A stretch of 64,000 nucleotides of DNA from Rhizobiaceae bacterium. Lineage in GTDB: Bacteria > Pseudomonadota > Alphaproteobacteria > Rhizobiales > Rhizobiaceae. The position numbers and the translations under genes were made by a program. The stretch covers positions 124,001 through 188,000 of the forward strand of contig JACVCH010000002.1 in NCBI GenBank assembly GCA_016742175.1, written 5' to 3'. Shown here piece after piece: positions 34,033 to 43,649 of the stretch. The stretch's first letter is position 1. Every line of letters starts with the position of its first letter. Under the pieces are notes generated by a model. That model was not told the origin of the DNA and made no database searches. It was given only the letters and a program-made list of their open reading frames with translations.

Positions 34033-35334
34033 TTACTCCCTGCTTTGTGTTGCCGCGAAGGCGGTTTCGGCGGCGAAGGCGGCGGCGAACAGAAGCGGCG
34101 CGCCGGGTTGCGGATCGATGATTTGAAGCCCGAGCGGCATGCCGGCAGGCCCTGCCCCAGCCGGCACGGTCATCACGCCATAGCCGAGCAGCGACCAGGG
34201 ACGGTTGAGGGACGAATCGCCCGTCGTGCCGAGGCCGATCGGCGCTTCGCCCGTGGCGGAGGGCCAGAGGAGGACGCTGTCGTGCCCGCAGACGCGCCCG
34301 ATCGCCTCGCGCGCACGCTCGACGCGGGCACGCGCATCGGCAAGCTCGTCGTTGCCATGTCGCCGGCCGCGCTCGATGAAGGCGCAAAGCTCGGTGCTCA
34401 AGAGATCGCGCTTCGTCTCGAACAGGTCCGCGAAGCTGCGGGCGACCGCTGCCGACATGATGGTGCGGTGGCAATCGTCGAGCGCGGCCCGATCGAAGGG
34501 AAGGTCGATATCGACGACGCTTGCGCCGCTTTCGCGCAGCCGGGCGCCGCAGCGCATCAGGAAGTGCGTGTTGGACATGTCGGCGCCGGGCCCCTGCCCC
34601 AGTCCGGCGACCAGGATATTGACGCGTTCGGCCGGGTTCGGCTCGCGCGGGCGGGCCTCGAGGACGCTCGCCACCCGCGCCACGTCGGCGACGGAGCGCG
34701 CGTGAAGGCCGATCGTGTCCATGTTCGGGTCGAGGATGCGCAGGCCTGCCAGCGGCACGGTCCCGACCGGCGGCTTGTAGCCGACGATCCCGCAATAGGC
34801 GGCCGGACGAATGGTCGACCCGCCGGTCTGGGTCGTCAGCGCAACCGGCACGTGGCCGTCGGCGACGGCGGCGGCCGATCCGGAGGATGAGCCGCCCGGC
34901 GTGCGGGCGGGATCGAGGGGATTGCGCGTCGGGCCCGGCCGCATGAAAGCGAATTCGGTGGTCACGGTCTTGCCGAGCACGACGGCGCCCGCCGCTTTCA
35001 GCCGGGCGACGGCGGCCGCATCCGCATCGGCGACGAAACCGTCCATTGCCGGCGAACCGCAGCCGGTCGGCATGGCCGCGACGTCGATCACGTCCTTGAC
35101 GCCGATCGGCAGTCCGTGAAGGACGCCTCGCACGGACTGCGGAACTGGTTCGAGCGAGGTCTCGTCGACGACATGCGCCCATGCCATGACCAGCGGATCG
35201 CGCGCGGCGATGCGGTCGAGGCAGGCAGCCTGCCAGAGGAGCGGATCGAGCTCCCGCCCTGCGACGCGCATCAGTCCTTCGACCACGCCGGGACGGGAAT
35301 CGGTTCGCCATGCGGCATGGGCGGCTTGGTTCAT
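34033..35334 (-). CDS. Amidase-signature hydrolase
   Basis: 433 aa amidase-signature enzyme. The Ser-cisSer-Lys triad can be placed: Lys in LPIGVKDVID, Ser in TQTGGSTIRPA, and the Gly/Ser loop TPGGSSSGSAAA. It hydrolyses an amide or an N-carbamoyl or imide derivative in the cytoplasm. ATGA overlap with hyuB fixes the start at ATG 35334. GatA is ruled out by length and by the absence of gatB and gatC. In a hydantoinase operon it may cleave the ring-opened product. Confidence 0.85.
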   Translation of the reverse strand: MNQAAHAAWRTDSRPGVVEGLMRVAGRELDPLLWQAACLDRIAARDPLVMAWAHVVDETSLEPVPQSVRGVLHGLPIGVKDVIDVAAMPTGCGSPAMDGFVADADAAAVARLKAAGAVVLGKTVTTEFAFMRPGPTRNPLDPARTPGGSSSGSAAAVADGHVPVALTTQTGGSTIRPAAYCGIVGYKPPVGTVPLAGLRILDPNMDTIGLHARSVADVARVASVLEARPREPNPAERVNILVAGLGQGPGADMSNTHFLMRCGARLRESGASVVDIDLPFDRAALDDCHRTIMSAAVARSFADLFETKRDLLSTELCAFIERGRRHGNDELADARARVERAREAIGRVCGHDSVLLWPSATGEAPIGLGTTGDSSLNRPWSLLGYGVMTVPAGAGPAGMPLGLQIIDPQPGAPLLFAAAFAAETAFAATQSRE

Positions 35335-37130
35335 CGACGCGGCGCCTGTGATCGCAGCGTTTCGGTGGCCTTCGCGTCGATGCATTGTGCATGGGCGTCG
35401 ATGACGACACGGTAGATGTTTCTCGCTTCCTCGACGGTTATCAGGTCGTCGAGCCAATCCGACAGCACCTTGGAAGGATCGCGCTCGGCAGGATCGCCGT
35501 AGCCGGCGCTGGACGGTCCCATGACCCGGATGACGTCACCCGCCTTGACCTTGCGGCCGGAAATCTTGGACGGCCACTCACGCTCGCCGGGCGTTCCGGG
35601 GTTCAAGGTCAGGCGTGCGCCCTCCCCGTCAAAACCGCCGAATACGCCATAGGGATGCTCGTTGATGCGATCGCCGTTGCAGGAGAAATAGCCGTCGACG
35701 AGAAAGCGCATCTCGCGCACATGGCCGACGCCGCCGCGGTTGCGCCCGGCACCGGGCAGGCCGGGCCGCATCTCGTAGCGCTCGACGCGCAGCGGATAGT
35801 GCAGCTCGATCTCCTCGACCGGCACGTTGCGGGTATTGGCCATGAGGTTGTCGACGGTGTCGAGGCCGTCCTTCGTGGCGCGCCCGCCATAGCTGCCCTC
35901 ATTGACTTCCACGCAAACCCAATACTGGCCCCTGGCCTGGTCGAAGCCCGAATAGGACACGCTCATGACCGTGGCCGCATTGCCGCCGGTCGCCTTCTCC
36001 GGAACGATCGGCGCCAGTGCACGGATGATGCAGTCGATGACGCGCTGCACCTGCGCCATGCGGGCGAAGCACGCGCGCGGGAAGCGGGGATTGAAGATCG
36101 AGCCGAGCGGCGCGACGACCTCGACCGGACGGAACATGCCTTCGTTCTGCGGCACGAACTCGTCGCCGATCGCCTGGTCGAGGAAAAGCGTGCGGACGGC
36201 ATAATAGCAGGCGACCTGAAGCGAGCCTTCAAAGGGAACGTTGAAGCCCGTCTCCGTTTCGTCCGCCGATCCGGTCAGGTCGATCGTGATGCCGGTGCCG
36301 CGCTTGCGCACCGTCACGGCAACCTTGAGCGGCTTGTCCAAGTTGCGGCCGTCGTGGTCGAGCCAGCTTTCGGCGCTGTAGTCGCCGTCGGGGAGCTTGG
36401 CGATCTGCTGGCGAAGCCGCGCCTCGCTGTAGTCCATCCAGTATTCGGCCGTGCCGAACACGGTTTCGGCGCCGTAGCGCGCGATGAGCTTGAGAATGCG
36501 TTCGCGCCCGAAACGCGTCGCTGCGATCATCGCCTCGATGTCGGAGGCGTTGTGCTCGGGCGTGCGCACGCTGTCCTGCAGGATCGCCCAGACTTCTTCG
36601 TTCCGCACGCCCTTGCGATAGAGCTTGATCGAATCGTAGATCGTGCCTTCCGCGTAGAGATCGATCAGGTCGATGTTGAGTCCGGGCGCCGCCGCGCCTG
36701 AATCGATCAGATGGGCCGTCGCGGCAGCGAAGGCGACCAGTTTGCCGTCGTGGAAGATCGGCACGGCGACGCCGAGGTCCGGCGTGTGCGAGGCCCCGTG
36801 ATAAGGGTGGTTGTGGATGATGATGTCGCCATCCTCGATCTGACCCTTCAGCTTGCGCATGAAGCCGCGGATGTAGAAGGGCAGCGAGCCGATATGCATC
36901 GGCGACGTTTCGCTCTCGCAAAGCTCGCGGCCGTCGACATCGAAGATGCCGCAGCCGATATCCTCGGATTCGCGCACGATCGACGAATTCGACATGCGGT
37001 ACAGGACCTGCGCCATTTCACGGGCGACGGCATTGAACGCCCCGCCGATGACGCGCAGGCTCACCGGGTCGATCGGGCTGACGGGAAGCCTGATCGCGCC
37101 TTCCGCCTTCTCCTTGACGTGCGAATTCAT
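35331..37130 (-). CDS. hyuB: Hydantoinase/oxoprolinase subunit B
   Basis: 599 aa of the HyuB family, the partner of HyuA. Conserved segments DPVSLRVIGGAFNAVAREMA at the N-terminus, DDGDIIIHNHPYHGASHTPD-like loop near residue 110, and the late PGLPGAGRNRGGVGHVREM. Together with HyuA it forms an ATP-dependent cyclic-amide hydrolase (N-methylhydantoinase, 5-oxoprolinase) or, in some paralogs, a carboxylase. No C-terminal acetone-carboxylase gamma partner is present, which argues against acetone carboxylase. Both ends overlap neighbours by four bases. Confidence 0.88.
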   Translation of the reverse strand: MNSHVKEKAEGAIRLPVSPIDPVSLRVIGGAFNAVAREMAQVLYRMSNSSIVRESEDIGCGIFDVDGRELCESETSPMHIGSLPFYIRGFMRKLKGQIEDGDIIIHNHPYHGASHTPDLGVAVPIFHDGKLVAFAAATAHLIDSGAAAPGLNIDLIDLYAEGTIYDSIKLYRKGVRNEEVWAILQDSVRTPEHNASDIEAMIAATRFGRERILKLIARYGAETVFGTAEYWMDYSEARLRQQIAKLPDGDYSAESWLDHDGRNLDKPLKVAVTVRKRGTGITIDLTGSADETETGFNVPFEGSLQVACYYAVRTLFLDQAIGDEFVPQNEGMFRPVEVVAPLGSIFNPRFPRACFARMAQVQRVIDCIIRALAPIVPEKATGGNAATVMSVSYSGFDQARGQYWVCVEVNEGSYGGRATKDGLDTVDNLMANTRNVPVEEIELHYPLRVERYEMRPGLPGAGRNRGGVGHVREMRFLVDGYFSCNGDRINEHPYGVFGGFDGEGARLTLNPGTPGEREWPSKISGRKVKAGDVIRVMGPSSAGYGDPAERDPSKVLSDWLDDLITVEEARNIYRVVIDAHAQCIDAKATETLRSQAPRR

Positions 37131-39205
37131 GCTCCGACCTCCACGATGAGCGAACCGAATTTGTCGACACGGGCGAGCGTGCCGGGTGGAAGAACGGTCG
37201 TGGTGTCCATCTGGTCGATGACCGCAGGGCCGGCGATGACGTTGCCTGCCTTCAGGAGGGCGCGCTCGTAGCGCGGGGTGTCGATCGCGACGGCGTCGCC
37301 GTCGACCTCGAACACGGTCGCCTGACGTGTGCGGATGGCCTTGGGATCGACGTCGGCGCCGCCCTCCTCCAGTGCGGCCGGCTCGAGCGTCGGGATCGCC
37401 CCCACGCCGACGGCGCGCAGATTGACGATCTGGATCGACTTTTCCGGGAAGGACTTTCCGTAGGCCTTGACGTGCTCGGCATCGAAGGCGGCGTGCAGCC
37501 GTTGCATGAACGCGTCGTCGATCGCTCCGGCCGGTGCGGGCGTGCGCAACTCGTAGCCTTGTCCCGCGTAGCGACAATCGGCAAAGCGCAGAAGCGTGAT
37601 CGACGTTTCGTCGAACCCGTCGGCACGCAACTGGACGAGAAGATCGGCCTCCAGATCGGCGAACACCTTCGCGATGAGGTCGCTGTCGGCGGTCCGCTCG
37701 TTCTGCATCACCGTTCGGCTCTGCTCGTAGGTGACGTCGCTTGCCAGAAGGCCGAGCGCCGAGGTCAGGCCGGGCGTGGTCGGCACGATGACCCGGGGGA
37801 TCGACAGTTCGCGCGCGATGTCGCAGGCGAAAAGCGGGCCGGCGCCGCCGAACGCGACGAGTGCGAAATCGCGCGGATCGTGACCGCTGCGCACCGAATT
37901 GACCTCGATCGCCTGAATCATCGAATGGGTGAGAATCTTGACCGCGCCGAGCGCGGCCTCTTCCACGGTTCCGCCGAGGCGGGCGGCGAGCTTCGATTCG
38001 ATCGCCTGGCGGGCGAGCGCGGCGTCGAGCGGGAGCCGCCCGCCCAGAAAGGCGGCGGGGTCGATGCGGCCAAGCGCCACCATGCAATCGGTCGCAGTCG
38101 GCTCGGTTCCACCGCGCGCGTAGCAGGCCGGGCCGGGCTCCGAGCCGGCGCTGCGGGGGCCGACCTGGAACTGCCCGCCGGCGTCGATATAGGCGATCGA
38201 GCCGCCGCCCGCGCCGATTGCGTCGAGCTGGGCCATCGGCACCATGGCGTGATAGTCGCCGATGCGGGTGTCGAGGATGTGCTTGAACTGGATCTGCCCG
38301 GACGGCGCGAGCCCGATATCCGCCGAGGTGCCGCCCACGTCGAGCGTGATCACGTCGGCATAGCCTGCCGAGCGGCCGACCCAGATGCCGCCGATCAGTC
38401 CGCCCGCCGGTCCCGACATCAGGAGATTGACGGGACGCGCGACGGCAGCCGCGAGCGTCGTTGCGCCGCCGGACGATTGCATCAGGTGCAGCCCGCCGCC
38501 GACACCGAGCGTTTCGATGTCGCCGGCCAGGCGCTGAAGATAGGTCGCCGATTTCGGGCCGACATAGGCATTGAGCGCCGTCGTCGAGAAGCGCTCGTAC
38601 TCCCGGTATTGCGGGATGACCTGATGGCTGGCGCAGACATAGACGTCCGGCGCCATCTCGCGCACGATCGCCAGCGCCCGCGCCTCGTGAACGGGGTTCA
38701 GATAGGCGTGGAGGAAGCAGATCGCGATCGCCTCGATGCCGTCCGCCAGCATCTTTTCGACGGCGCCGCGCACCGCGTTCTCGTCGAGCGGGACGGCGAC
38801 CGTTCCGGGCGGAACGATGCGTTCGGCCACGGCGAAGCGGTGGCGGCGGCGCACGAGCTGGTGCGTCTGCCAGGGAAGGTCGAGCTGAAGGCTGAAGGTC
38901 TGCGGCCGCTTGTGGCGCGCGATGTGGAGGATGTCGCGGAAGCCCTCGGTCGTGATCAGCCCTGCCCGCGCGCCATTGTGCTCGAGCACGATGTTGGTCG
39001 CCACCGTCGTGCCGTGCATGAAATAATCGATGCCGTCCGTGCCGACATCGGCCTTGGCGGCAAGTTCGCGCAGCGCCTCGACGACGCCGCGCGAGGGATC
39101 GTCCACCGTTGTGGGCACCTTGTGGACCACGATCCGCGCGGCTGCCTCGTCGAAAAGTACGAGGTCCGTGTGCGTCCCGCCGACGTCTGCGCCAACTCTG
39201 AGCAT
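37127..39205 (-). CDS. hyuA: Hydantoinase/oxoprolinase subunit A
   Basis: 692 aa HyuA family protein with an actin-like ATPase fold: phosphate loop RVGADVGGTHTDLVLFDE at the N-terminus, TLDVGGTSADIGL near residue 290, and FGGAGPLFACDIAREL near residue 455. ATP-dependent opening of a five-membered imide or lactam. ATG 39205 is chosen over a TTG three codons upstream. Stop overlaps hyuB by four bases; five bases separate it from the PrpD gene upstream. Confidence 0.88.
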   Translation of the reverse strand: MLRVGADVGGTHTDLVLFDEAAARIVVHKVPTTVDDPSRGVVEALRELAAKADVGTDGIDYFMHGTTVATNIVLEHNGARAGLITTEGFRDILHIARHKRPQTFSLQLDLPWQTHQLVRRRHRFAVAERIVPPGTVAVPLDENAVRGAVEKMLADGIEAIAICFLHAYLNPVHEARALAIVREMAPDVYVCASHQVIPQYREYERFSTTALNAYVGPKSATYLQRLAGDIETLGVGGGLHLMQSSGGATTLAAAVARPVNLLMSGPAGGLIGGIWVGRSAGYADVITLDVGGTSADIGLAPSGQIQFKHILDTRIGDYHAMVPMAQLDAIGAGGGSIAYIDAGGQFQVGPRSAGSEPGPACYARGGTEPTATDCMVALGRIDPAAFLGGRLPLDAALARQAIESKLAARLGGTVEEAALGAVKILTHSMIQAIEVNSVRSGHDPRDFALVAFGGAGPLFACDIARELSIPRVIVPTTPGLTSALGLLASDVTYEQSRTVMQNERTADSDLIAKVFADLEADLLVQLRADGFDETSITLLRFADCRYAGQGYELRTPAPAGAIDDAFMQRLHAAFDAEHVKAYGKSFPEKSIQIVNLRAVGVGAIPTLEPAALEEGGADVDPKAIRTRQATVFEVDGDAVAIDTPRYERALLKAGNVIAGPAVIDQMDTTTVLPPGTLARVDKFGSLIVEVGA

Positions 39206-39210
39206 CTGTC

Positions 39211-40581
39211 TCAAATCTCCGTCAGGTCGACGAGGTCGGATACCCGGTCGAATTCATCGGCCGACAGCAGCGCCTCATGCAGGCGCCTGGCGGCAATCTC
39301 CGGCATGAAGCCGCGCGTGAGCATCATGAATTTCTCTTCGAGTTCGCCGTCGTCCGGCCCGCGTTCGATGTCGGCCGTGGTGAGCTGGAGGTGGGCGACG
39401 TGGGTGTTGCCGGCGCGGTCGCGCGCCTCGAGCCTGCAGTTCCTGATGCCCGGCGCCTGGGCGCTGAACACGTCGCTGACCTCGACTTTCGTGCGGCCGA
39501 TGAGATCGAGGACGTCCTTGTCGAGGAAGCGCGCATATTCGAACGAATTCGGCGTGATCGTGCCGTCGATCAGCGTCACGGCGACCGAGACGAGCATGGA
39601 GTGGTCCGCGGTCTCGCGGGTTTTCGGCGCCCACAGTTCGGGGTCGGCGACGGCGCCCTTGTGCGCGGATTTGTAGGTCGTGATCTCGAGAGCCTCGATC
39701 TGCGACGCTTCCACCTTGGCACGAAGGGCCTTGGCGGCATTGACGGGCAACTGGCAGCTATCGCGCACCGGATACATCTTGATGTTGGACTGCTGGATCG
39801 CGTAGGTGCCTGCGCCGCGCACGAGATCGGGGAAGGTCGCGGGCTTGCCGACGGTCTGGTTCCACAGGCCGAAAACGCCGTCGAACGCCTCGTAGGGGCC
39901 GGTCATCCCTTCCGCGGCAAGCCGCGCGGCAAAGACGCCCTGCCGCGCGCCATTGGCCGCCGCCGATCCCTTCCACATCGACAATTCGCCGGCACGCGTC
40001 TGGTAGGTGCTGAGGTTGGGGATGATGGCGAGGGCCAGCGCATCGCGCATCTGCGCGGCGTCGAGCCCCATCAGCCTTCCGCAGGCCAGCGCGCAGGCCA
40101 TGGCGCCGGGAACCGGCTGGTCCCAGCCATTGTCGTTGAACGCGACGGCGTCGACGAAGCGGCTCTGGATCTCATATGAAATGATCAGCGCCAGGAGAAG
40201 GTCGCGGCCACAGAGTCCGAGCATTTCCGCGACGGCCATGACCCCGCCGAGATTGTCTGAGGGATGGCTGCCGTCGCGGGTGCGGTAGGTGTCGTTGATG
40301 TCGAGGAAGCGCAGCATCGTGCCGTTGGCGAAGGCGGCTGCCTCGGGCGACGTCGGCACGAGCGAACCCCAGACGCGTGCGGACGGCCCGCCGGCCACGG
40401 GCTGGGCAAGATGGCGGGCGATGCGGGCGGGGTGGGACGCAAAGGCGCCGATCGCGCCGCCCACCGTGTCCATCAGACGCCGCTTGGCCTGCAATATTGT
40501 TTCGGCCGGCAGGTCGTCGTATCGAAGCGAAAGCGCATAGTCGATCAGGCGGTGTTCCAGTTCGCTCGTTGTCTCGGTCAC
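39211..40581 (-). CDS. MmgE/PrpD-family protein, copy 2
   Basis: 456 aa, same family as the copy at 32646. Shared motifs include RFLDINDTYRTRDGSHPSDN and YQTRAGELSMWKGSA. The start GTG 40581 overlaps the lyase gene by four bases (GTGA). Probably acts on a different intermediate from copy 1, since retaining both in one operon suggests distinct jobs. Substrate unknown. Confidence 0.85.
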   Translation of the reverse strand: MTETTSELEHRLIDYALSLRYDDLPAETILQAKRRLMDTVGGAIGAFASHPARIARHLAQPVAGGPSARVWGSLVPTSPEAAAFANGTMLRFLDINDTYRTRDGSHPSDNLGGVMAVAEMLGLCGRDLLLALIISYEIQSRFVDAVAFNDNGWDQPVPGAMACALACGRLMGLDAAQMRDALALAIIPNLSTYQTRAGELSMWKGSAAANGARQGVFAARLAAEGMTGPYEAFDGVFGLWNQTVGKPATFPDLVRGAGTYAIQQSNIKMYPVRDSCQLPVNAAKALRAKVEASQIEALEITTYKSAHKGAVADPELWAPKTRETADHSMLVSVAVTLIDGTITPNSFEYARFLDKDVLDLIGRTKVEVSDVFSAQAPGIRNCRLEARDRAGNTHVAHLQLTTADIERGPDDGELEEKFMMLTRGFMPEIAARRLHEALLSADEFDRVSDLVDLTEI

Positions 40582-41519
40582 GTGTTCGCTCCAACTGGGG
40601 TGACAAGTGCACGCTCGACACTGGTCTTGCGTGGGGTCGGAAAGGGGCCTGCCTTGCGCATCATGCCGGAGATGTCCGCCGGCACGAGCCGGGCGAGCCA
40701 GTCGACGACGCCGATCAGCGCGGCGAGATCCGGCGTGTCGCCGGCGCATTCGCGCGACAGCAGATAGACGAGATCCTCGGTCGCGATGTTGCCCGAGGCG
40801 CCCGGCGCGAACGGACAGCCGCCAAGACCGCCGATCGAGGCATCGAGCGTGGCGGCGCCAGCTTCGATCGCCGCGACGGCATTGGCGAATCCGGTGTTGC
40901 GGGTGTTGTGGAAGTGGAAGCCGAGCGGCCGGTTTTTCAGTGCCGGCCGGCAAAGCTCGGCCAGCCGGCGAACCTCGCCTGGAACGGCGACCCCGATCGT
41001 ATCGGCAAGGATGATCTCGTCGGCTCCGGCGTCGATCAGGCTGGCGACGATGTCGGCAACGCGCGCGGGGTCGACCTCGCCCTCGAAAGGACATCCGAAG
41101 GCGGCCGCCACCACACCGGTCAGGGCACGTCCGGAGGCGCGAACCGTCGGTTCGATGCGGCCAAGGGCGGCGGCGCTCTCCCACGTCCCGCAACCCTGGT
41201 TGCGCTGGCTGAGCGTCTCGGAGGTGACGACCACGTAACGAAGTTCGTCGAGACGCGTGTCGAGCGCCCGCGCGACGCCCTTCTCGTTCATGACGAGGCC
41301 GGAAAGCCGGCAGTCGTCGGGGATGCGAAGCTGCGCCAGCACCGCCTCCGCCTCGCCCATGGCCGGCACGCGCATCGGATTGACGAAGCTGACCGCCTCG
41401 ATCCGGCGCAGCCCCGCGGCGGCCAGGCGAGAAATGAGGCGGGCGCGTTCCTCCACGGTGAAAACCCGGGCCAGGTTCTGGAGCCCGTCGCGCGGGCCGA
41501 CCTCGCAGATCTCGACCAT
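40578..41519 (-). CDS. HMG-CoA lyase family aldol-cleaving enzyme
   Basis: 313 aa DRE-TIM barrel. The metal-binding EVGPRDGLQN starts at residue 4, the His pair is in FHFHNTRNTGFAN, and the catalytic Cys is in GGCPFAPGASGN, all as in hydroxymethylglutaryl-CoA lyase. It splits a 3-hydroxy-3-methyl-glutaryl-CoA-type thioester to acetyl-CoA plus a keto acid. The following CoA-transferase suggests that the substrate is activated as a CoA ester in the same pathway. The CoA transferase starts one base after it. Confidence 0.85.
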   Translation of the reverse strand: MVEICEVGPRDGLQNLARVFTVEERARLISRLAAAGLRRIEAVSFVNPMRVPAMGEAEAVLAQLRIPDDCRLSGLVMNEKGVARALDTRLDELRYVVVTSETLSQRNQGCGTWESAAALGRIEPTVRASGRALTGVVAAAFGCPFEGEVDPARVADIVASLIDAGADEIILADTIGVAVPGEVRRLAELCRPALKNRPLGFHFHNTRNTGFANAVAAIEAGAATLDASIGGLGGCPFAPGASGNIATEDLVYLLSRECAGDTPDLAALIGVVDWLARLVPADISGMMRKAGPFPTPRKTSVERALVTPVGANT

Positions 41520-42761
41520 TCAGATGATCCCTTCGGCGCCGAGGGCGTCGAGCTCGTCGTCGCTGAGGCCGAGCTTGCCATAGACCTCGCGATTGTGCGC
41601 GCCGGCGCTGGCGGGTCCGAGCCAGTCGATGCGGCCGGGCGTGCCCGAAAGCTGCGGGGCGATTCCCGGCACGGCGAGCGTTCCAAAGCGCGGGTCCTCC
41701 ACTTCCTGGACCATGCCGCGCGCCCTGTAGTGGGGATCGGCGGCAATGTCGGCGATCGACATGATCGGGCCGTTGACCACGCCGTGGCTGTCGAGGACGT
41801 CGCGAAGCTCGTCGATCGTCATCGTCCGCGTCCAGTTCGCGATCATGCCATCGAGGAGTTCGGCGCGGCTTCCCCGCTCCTTGTGGTTGACGAAGCGCGC
41901 GTCGTCGGCGAGCTCCGGCTGGCCCATCGCCTTGCACAGGCGCCGGAACATCGGATCGAGATTGGCGGCGATCACGCAGTATTTGTCGTCGCTCGTCGGA
42001 TAGATGTTCGAGGGAACGACATTCGCCAGCCCGGTTCCCGACGGCGAGCGGACGACGCCGCACTTGTCGTATTCCGGCAGTGCGCTTTCCAGCATGGCGA
42101 AGCAACTGTCGGTGATGGCCGCGTCGACCACCTGGCCCTTGCCGCCCCCCATCGCGTCGCGCCAGTAGAGTGCCATCATCAGGCCTTCGAAGGCGAACAG
42201 CGCGGTGAGCGAGTCGCCGAGCGAGATGCCGAAGCGCGGCGGCGGCTGGTCGGGGAAGCCGTTGATGTATCGCATGCCGCCCATCGCCTCGCCGACGCTG
42301 GCAAAGCCCGGCCGGCTCGAATAGGGCCCGGTCTGGCCGAAGCCGGAGACGCGCACGATGACGAGGCGCGGATTGATGGCGTGAAGCTCGGCCGGCGACA
42401 GGCCCCATTTCTCCAGCGTGCCCGGCTTGAAATTCTCGACGAGCGCATCGGCCTCGCTCAGGAGCTGGCGCACCAGCGCCTGGCCGCGTTCCTCGCGCAA
42501 ATTCGCCGTCACGCTCTTCTTGTTTCGCGCCAGCAGCGGCCACCACAGGCATTCGTCACGATACCGGTGGTGTCCCCACTCGCGCATCGGATCGCCCTCG
42601 CCGGGCGTTTCGACCTTGATGACCTCGGCGCCGAAATCGGCGCATCGCGTGCCCACGAACGGGCCGGCCAGAAGCTGGCCCATCTCGACGATCTTCAGGC
42701 CGACCAGCGGACCCGAACGCGTTTCGGCCTGCGGCTGGAGCCCCTTGTTCGCGATGTTCAT
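41520..42761 (-). CDS. CaiB/BaiF-family (family III) CoA-transferase
   Basis: 413 aa. N-terminal GLKIVEMGQLLAGPFVGTRC and EVIKVETPGEGD, with the catalytic Asp expected in SLGDSLTALFAFEG near residue 180. It moves CoA from one carboxylate thioester to another without a free intermediate. Overlaps the hydrolase gene by four bases. In the operon it would activate the acid released by HyuAB/amidase, or the substrate of the lyase. Acid specificity is unknown. Confidence 0.87.
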   Translation of the reverse strand: MNIANKGLQPQAETRSGPLVGLKIVEMGQLLAGPFVGTRCADFGAEVIKVETPGEGDPMREWGHHRYRDECLWWPLLARNKKSVTANLREERGQALVRQLLSEADALVENFKPGTLEKWGLSPAELHAINPRLVIVRVSGFGQTGPYSSRPGFASVGEAMGGMRYINGFPDQPPPRFGISLGDSLTALFAFEGLMMALYWRDAMGGGKGQVVDAAITDSCFAMLESALPEYDKCGVVRSPSGTGLANVVPSNIYPTSDDKYCVIAANLDPMFRRLCKAMGQPELADDARFVNHKERGSRAELLDGMIANWTRTMTIDELRDVLDSHGVVNGPIMSIADIAADPHYRARGMVQEVEDPRFGTLAVPGIAPQLSGTPGRIDWLGPASAGAHNREVYGKLGLSDDELDALGAEGII

Positions 42762-43585
42762 GCTGCGGCTCCTTCGCGATGTTCGACGTCAGTCAGGAAA
42801 TCTTGCACGAGGTCGGAGAAGCGCTGGCGCATCTGGCGGCCGGCCACGACATGGGCGGCCCCGTCGAGCGTATGGCCGCGGGCGCCGGGGATCGCAGCTT
42901 CGATCGGCCGCGTCAGGCGCGGCCCGTTCACGACGTCGAGCGGACAATGAATGATCAGGGCCGGCGCCGCGATCTGGCCGAGCCGCGACGTCGTGTCGTG
43001 CGACAGGCATGCCCGGACGAGCCGCTCATGCGCGCCATAGCGGCCGTCGAGCTCGGACCAGGGACCTTGCGGCCCGAGGAGACGCTCGTGATTGGCGAGA
43101 TAGAACTCCTCGTCGAACGACCACAGGCACACGAGCTTCTGGAACGCCGCCCAGCCCATCACGCGATGCGTGTCCATCAATTGCTCGAGCTGGTGGCGCA
43201 TCAGCGCGTCGGGCTTGGCCCATGTGTTCATGTTGACGAGGCTGCGCACGAGGTCCGGACGGGAGATGGCGAGTTCCTGGCCGATGCAGGCGCCCATGCC
43301 CACCAGGCCGACGACATGGACCCGGCTCCAGCCCAGATGGTCGCACAGTTCGGCAACGTCCTTAGCGTAAAGCACCATCGTCGGTTCGACCGACGGATCG
43401 TCGTCGGATTCGCCCAGCCCGCGATGATCGAAGATCAGCACCTTGTAGTTCTCGCGCAGGCTGCGCGCGACGTGATGATGGCCGCCATGGCAATACGTGC
43501 CCCAACCGCCCATGCAGATGGCCGGGGGGCCCTCGCCATGGACCTCGTAGTACATGTTGTGTCCGTTGATGCGAGCCACTGGCAC
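42758..43585 (-). CDS. Alpha/beta-hydrolase fold protein with altered nucleophile elbow
   Basis: 275 aa. The fold is clear: oxyanion GMGGWGTYCH-like start, DHRGLGESDDDP, an acid in PLDVVNGP and His in LDGAAHVV. The nucleophile elbow, normally G-x-S-x-G, reads HVVGLVGMGACIGQEL here. The serine is replaced by Gly or displaced, with a nearby G-A-C-I-G that could provide a Cys. It may be inactive or use another mechanism. Stop overlaps the CoA-transferase; a 64-base gap separates it from the SDR gene. Confidence 0.8.
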   Translation of the reverse strand: MPVARINGHNMYYEVHGEGPPAICMGGWGTYCHGGHHHVARSLRENYKVLIFDHRGLGESDDDPSVEPTMVLYAKDVAELCDHLGWSRVHVVGLVGMGACIGQELAISRPDLVRSLVNMNTWAKPDALMRHQLEQLMDTHRVMGWAAFQKLVCLWSFDEEFYLANHERLLGPQGPWSELDGRYGAHERLVRACLSHDTTSRLGQIAAPALIIHCPLDVVNGPRLTRPIEAAIPGARGHTLDGAAHVVAGRQMRQRFSDLVQDFLTDVEHREGAAA

Positions 43586-43649
43586 GGCGGTCAGCTCCAG
43601 TTCGAAAAGGCGGGTTTCATGGTGGGCGGCTGGACGTGCATCGTCGTCG

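Noticed and set aside
35331-39205. Acetone carboxylase instead of hydantoinase A/B
   Set aside because: No gamma subunit gene, and the surrounding amidase and PrpD genes fit cyclic amide metabolism better; the family is shared, so it is not fully excluded.
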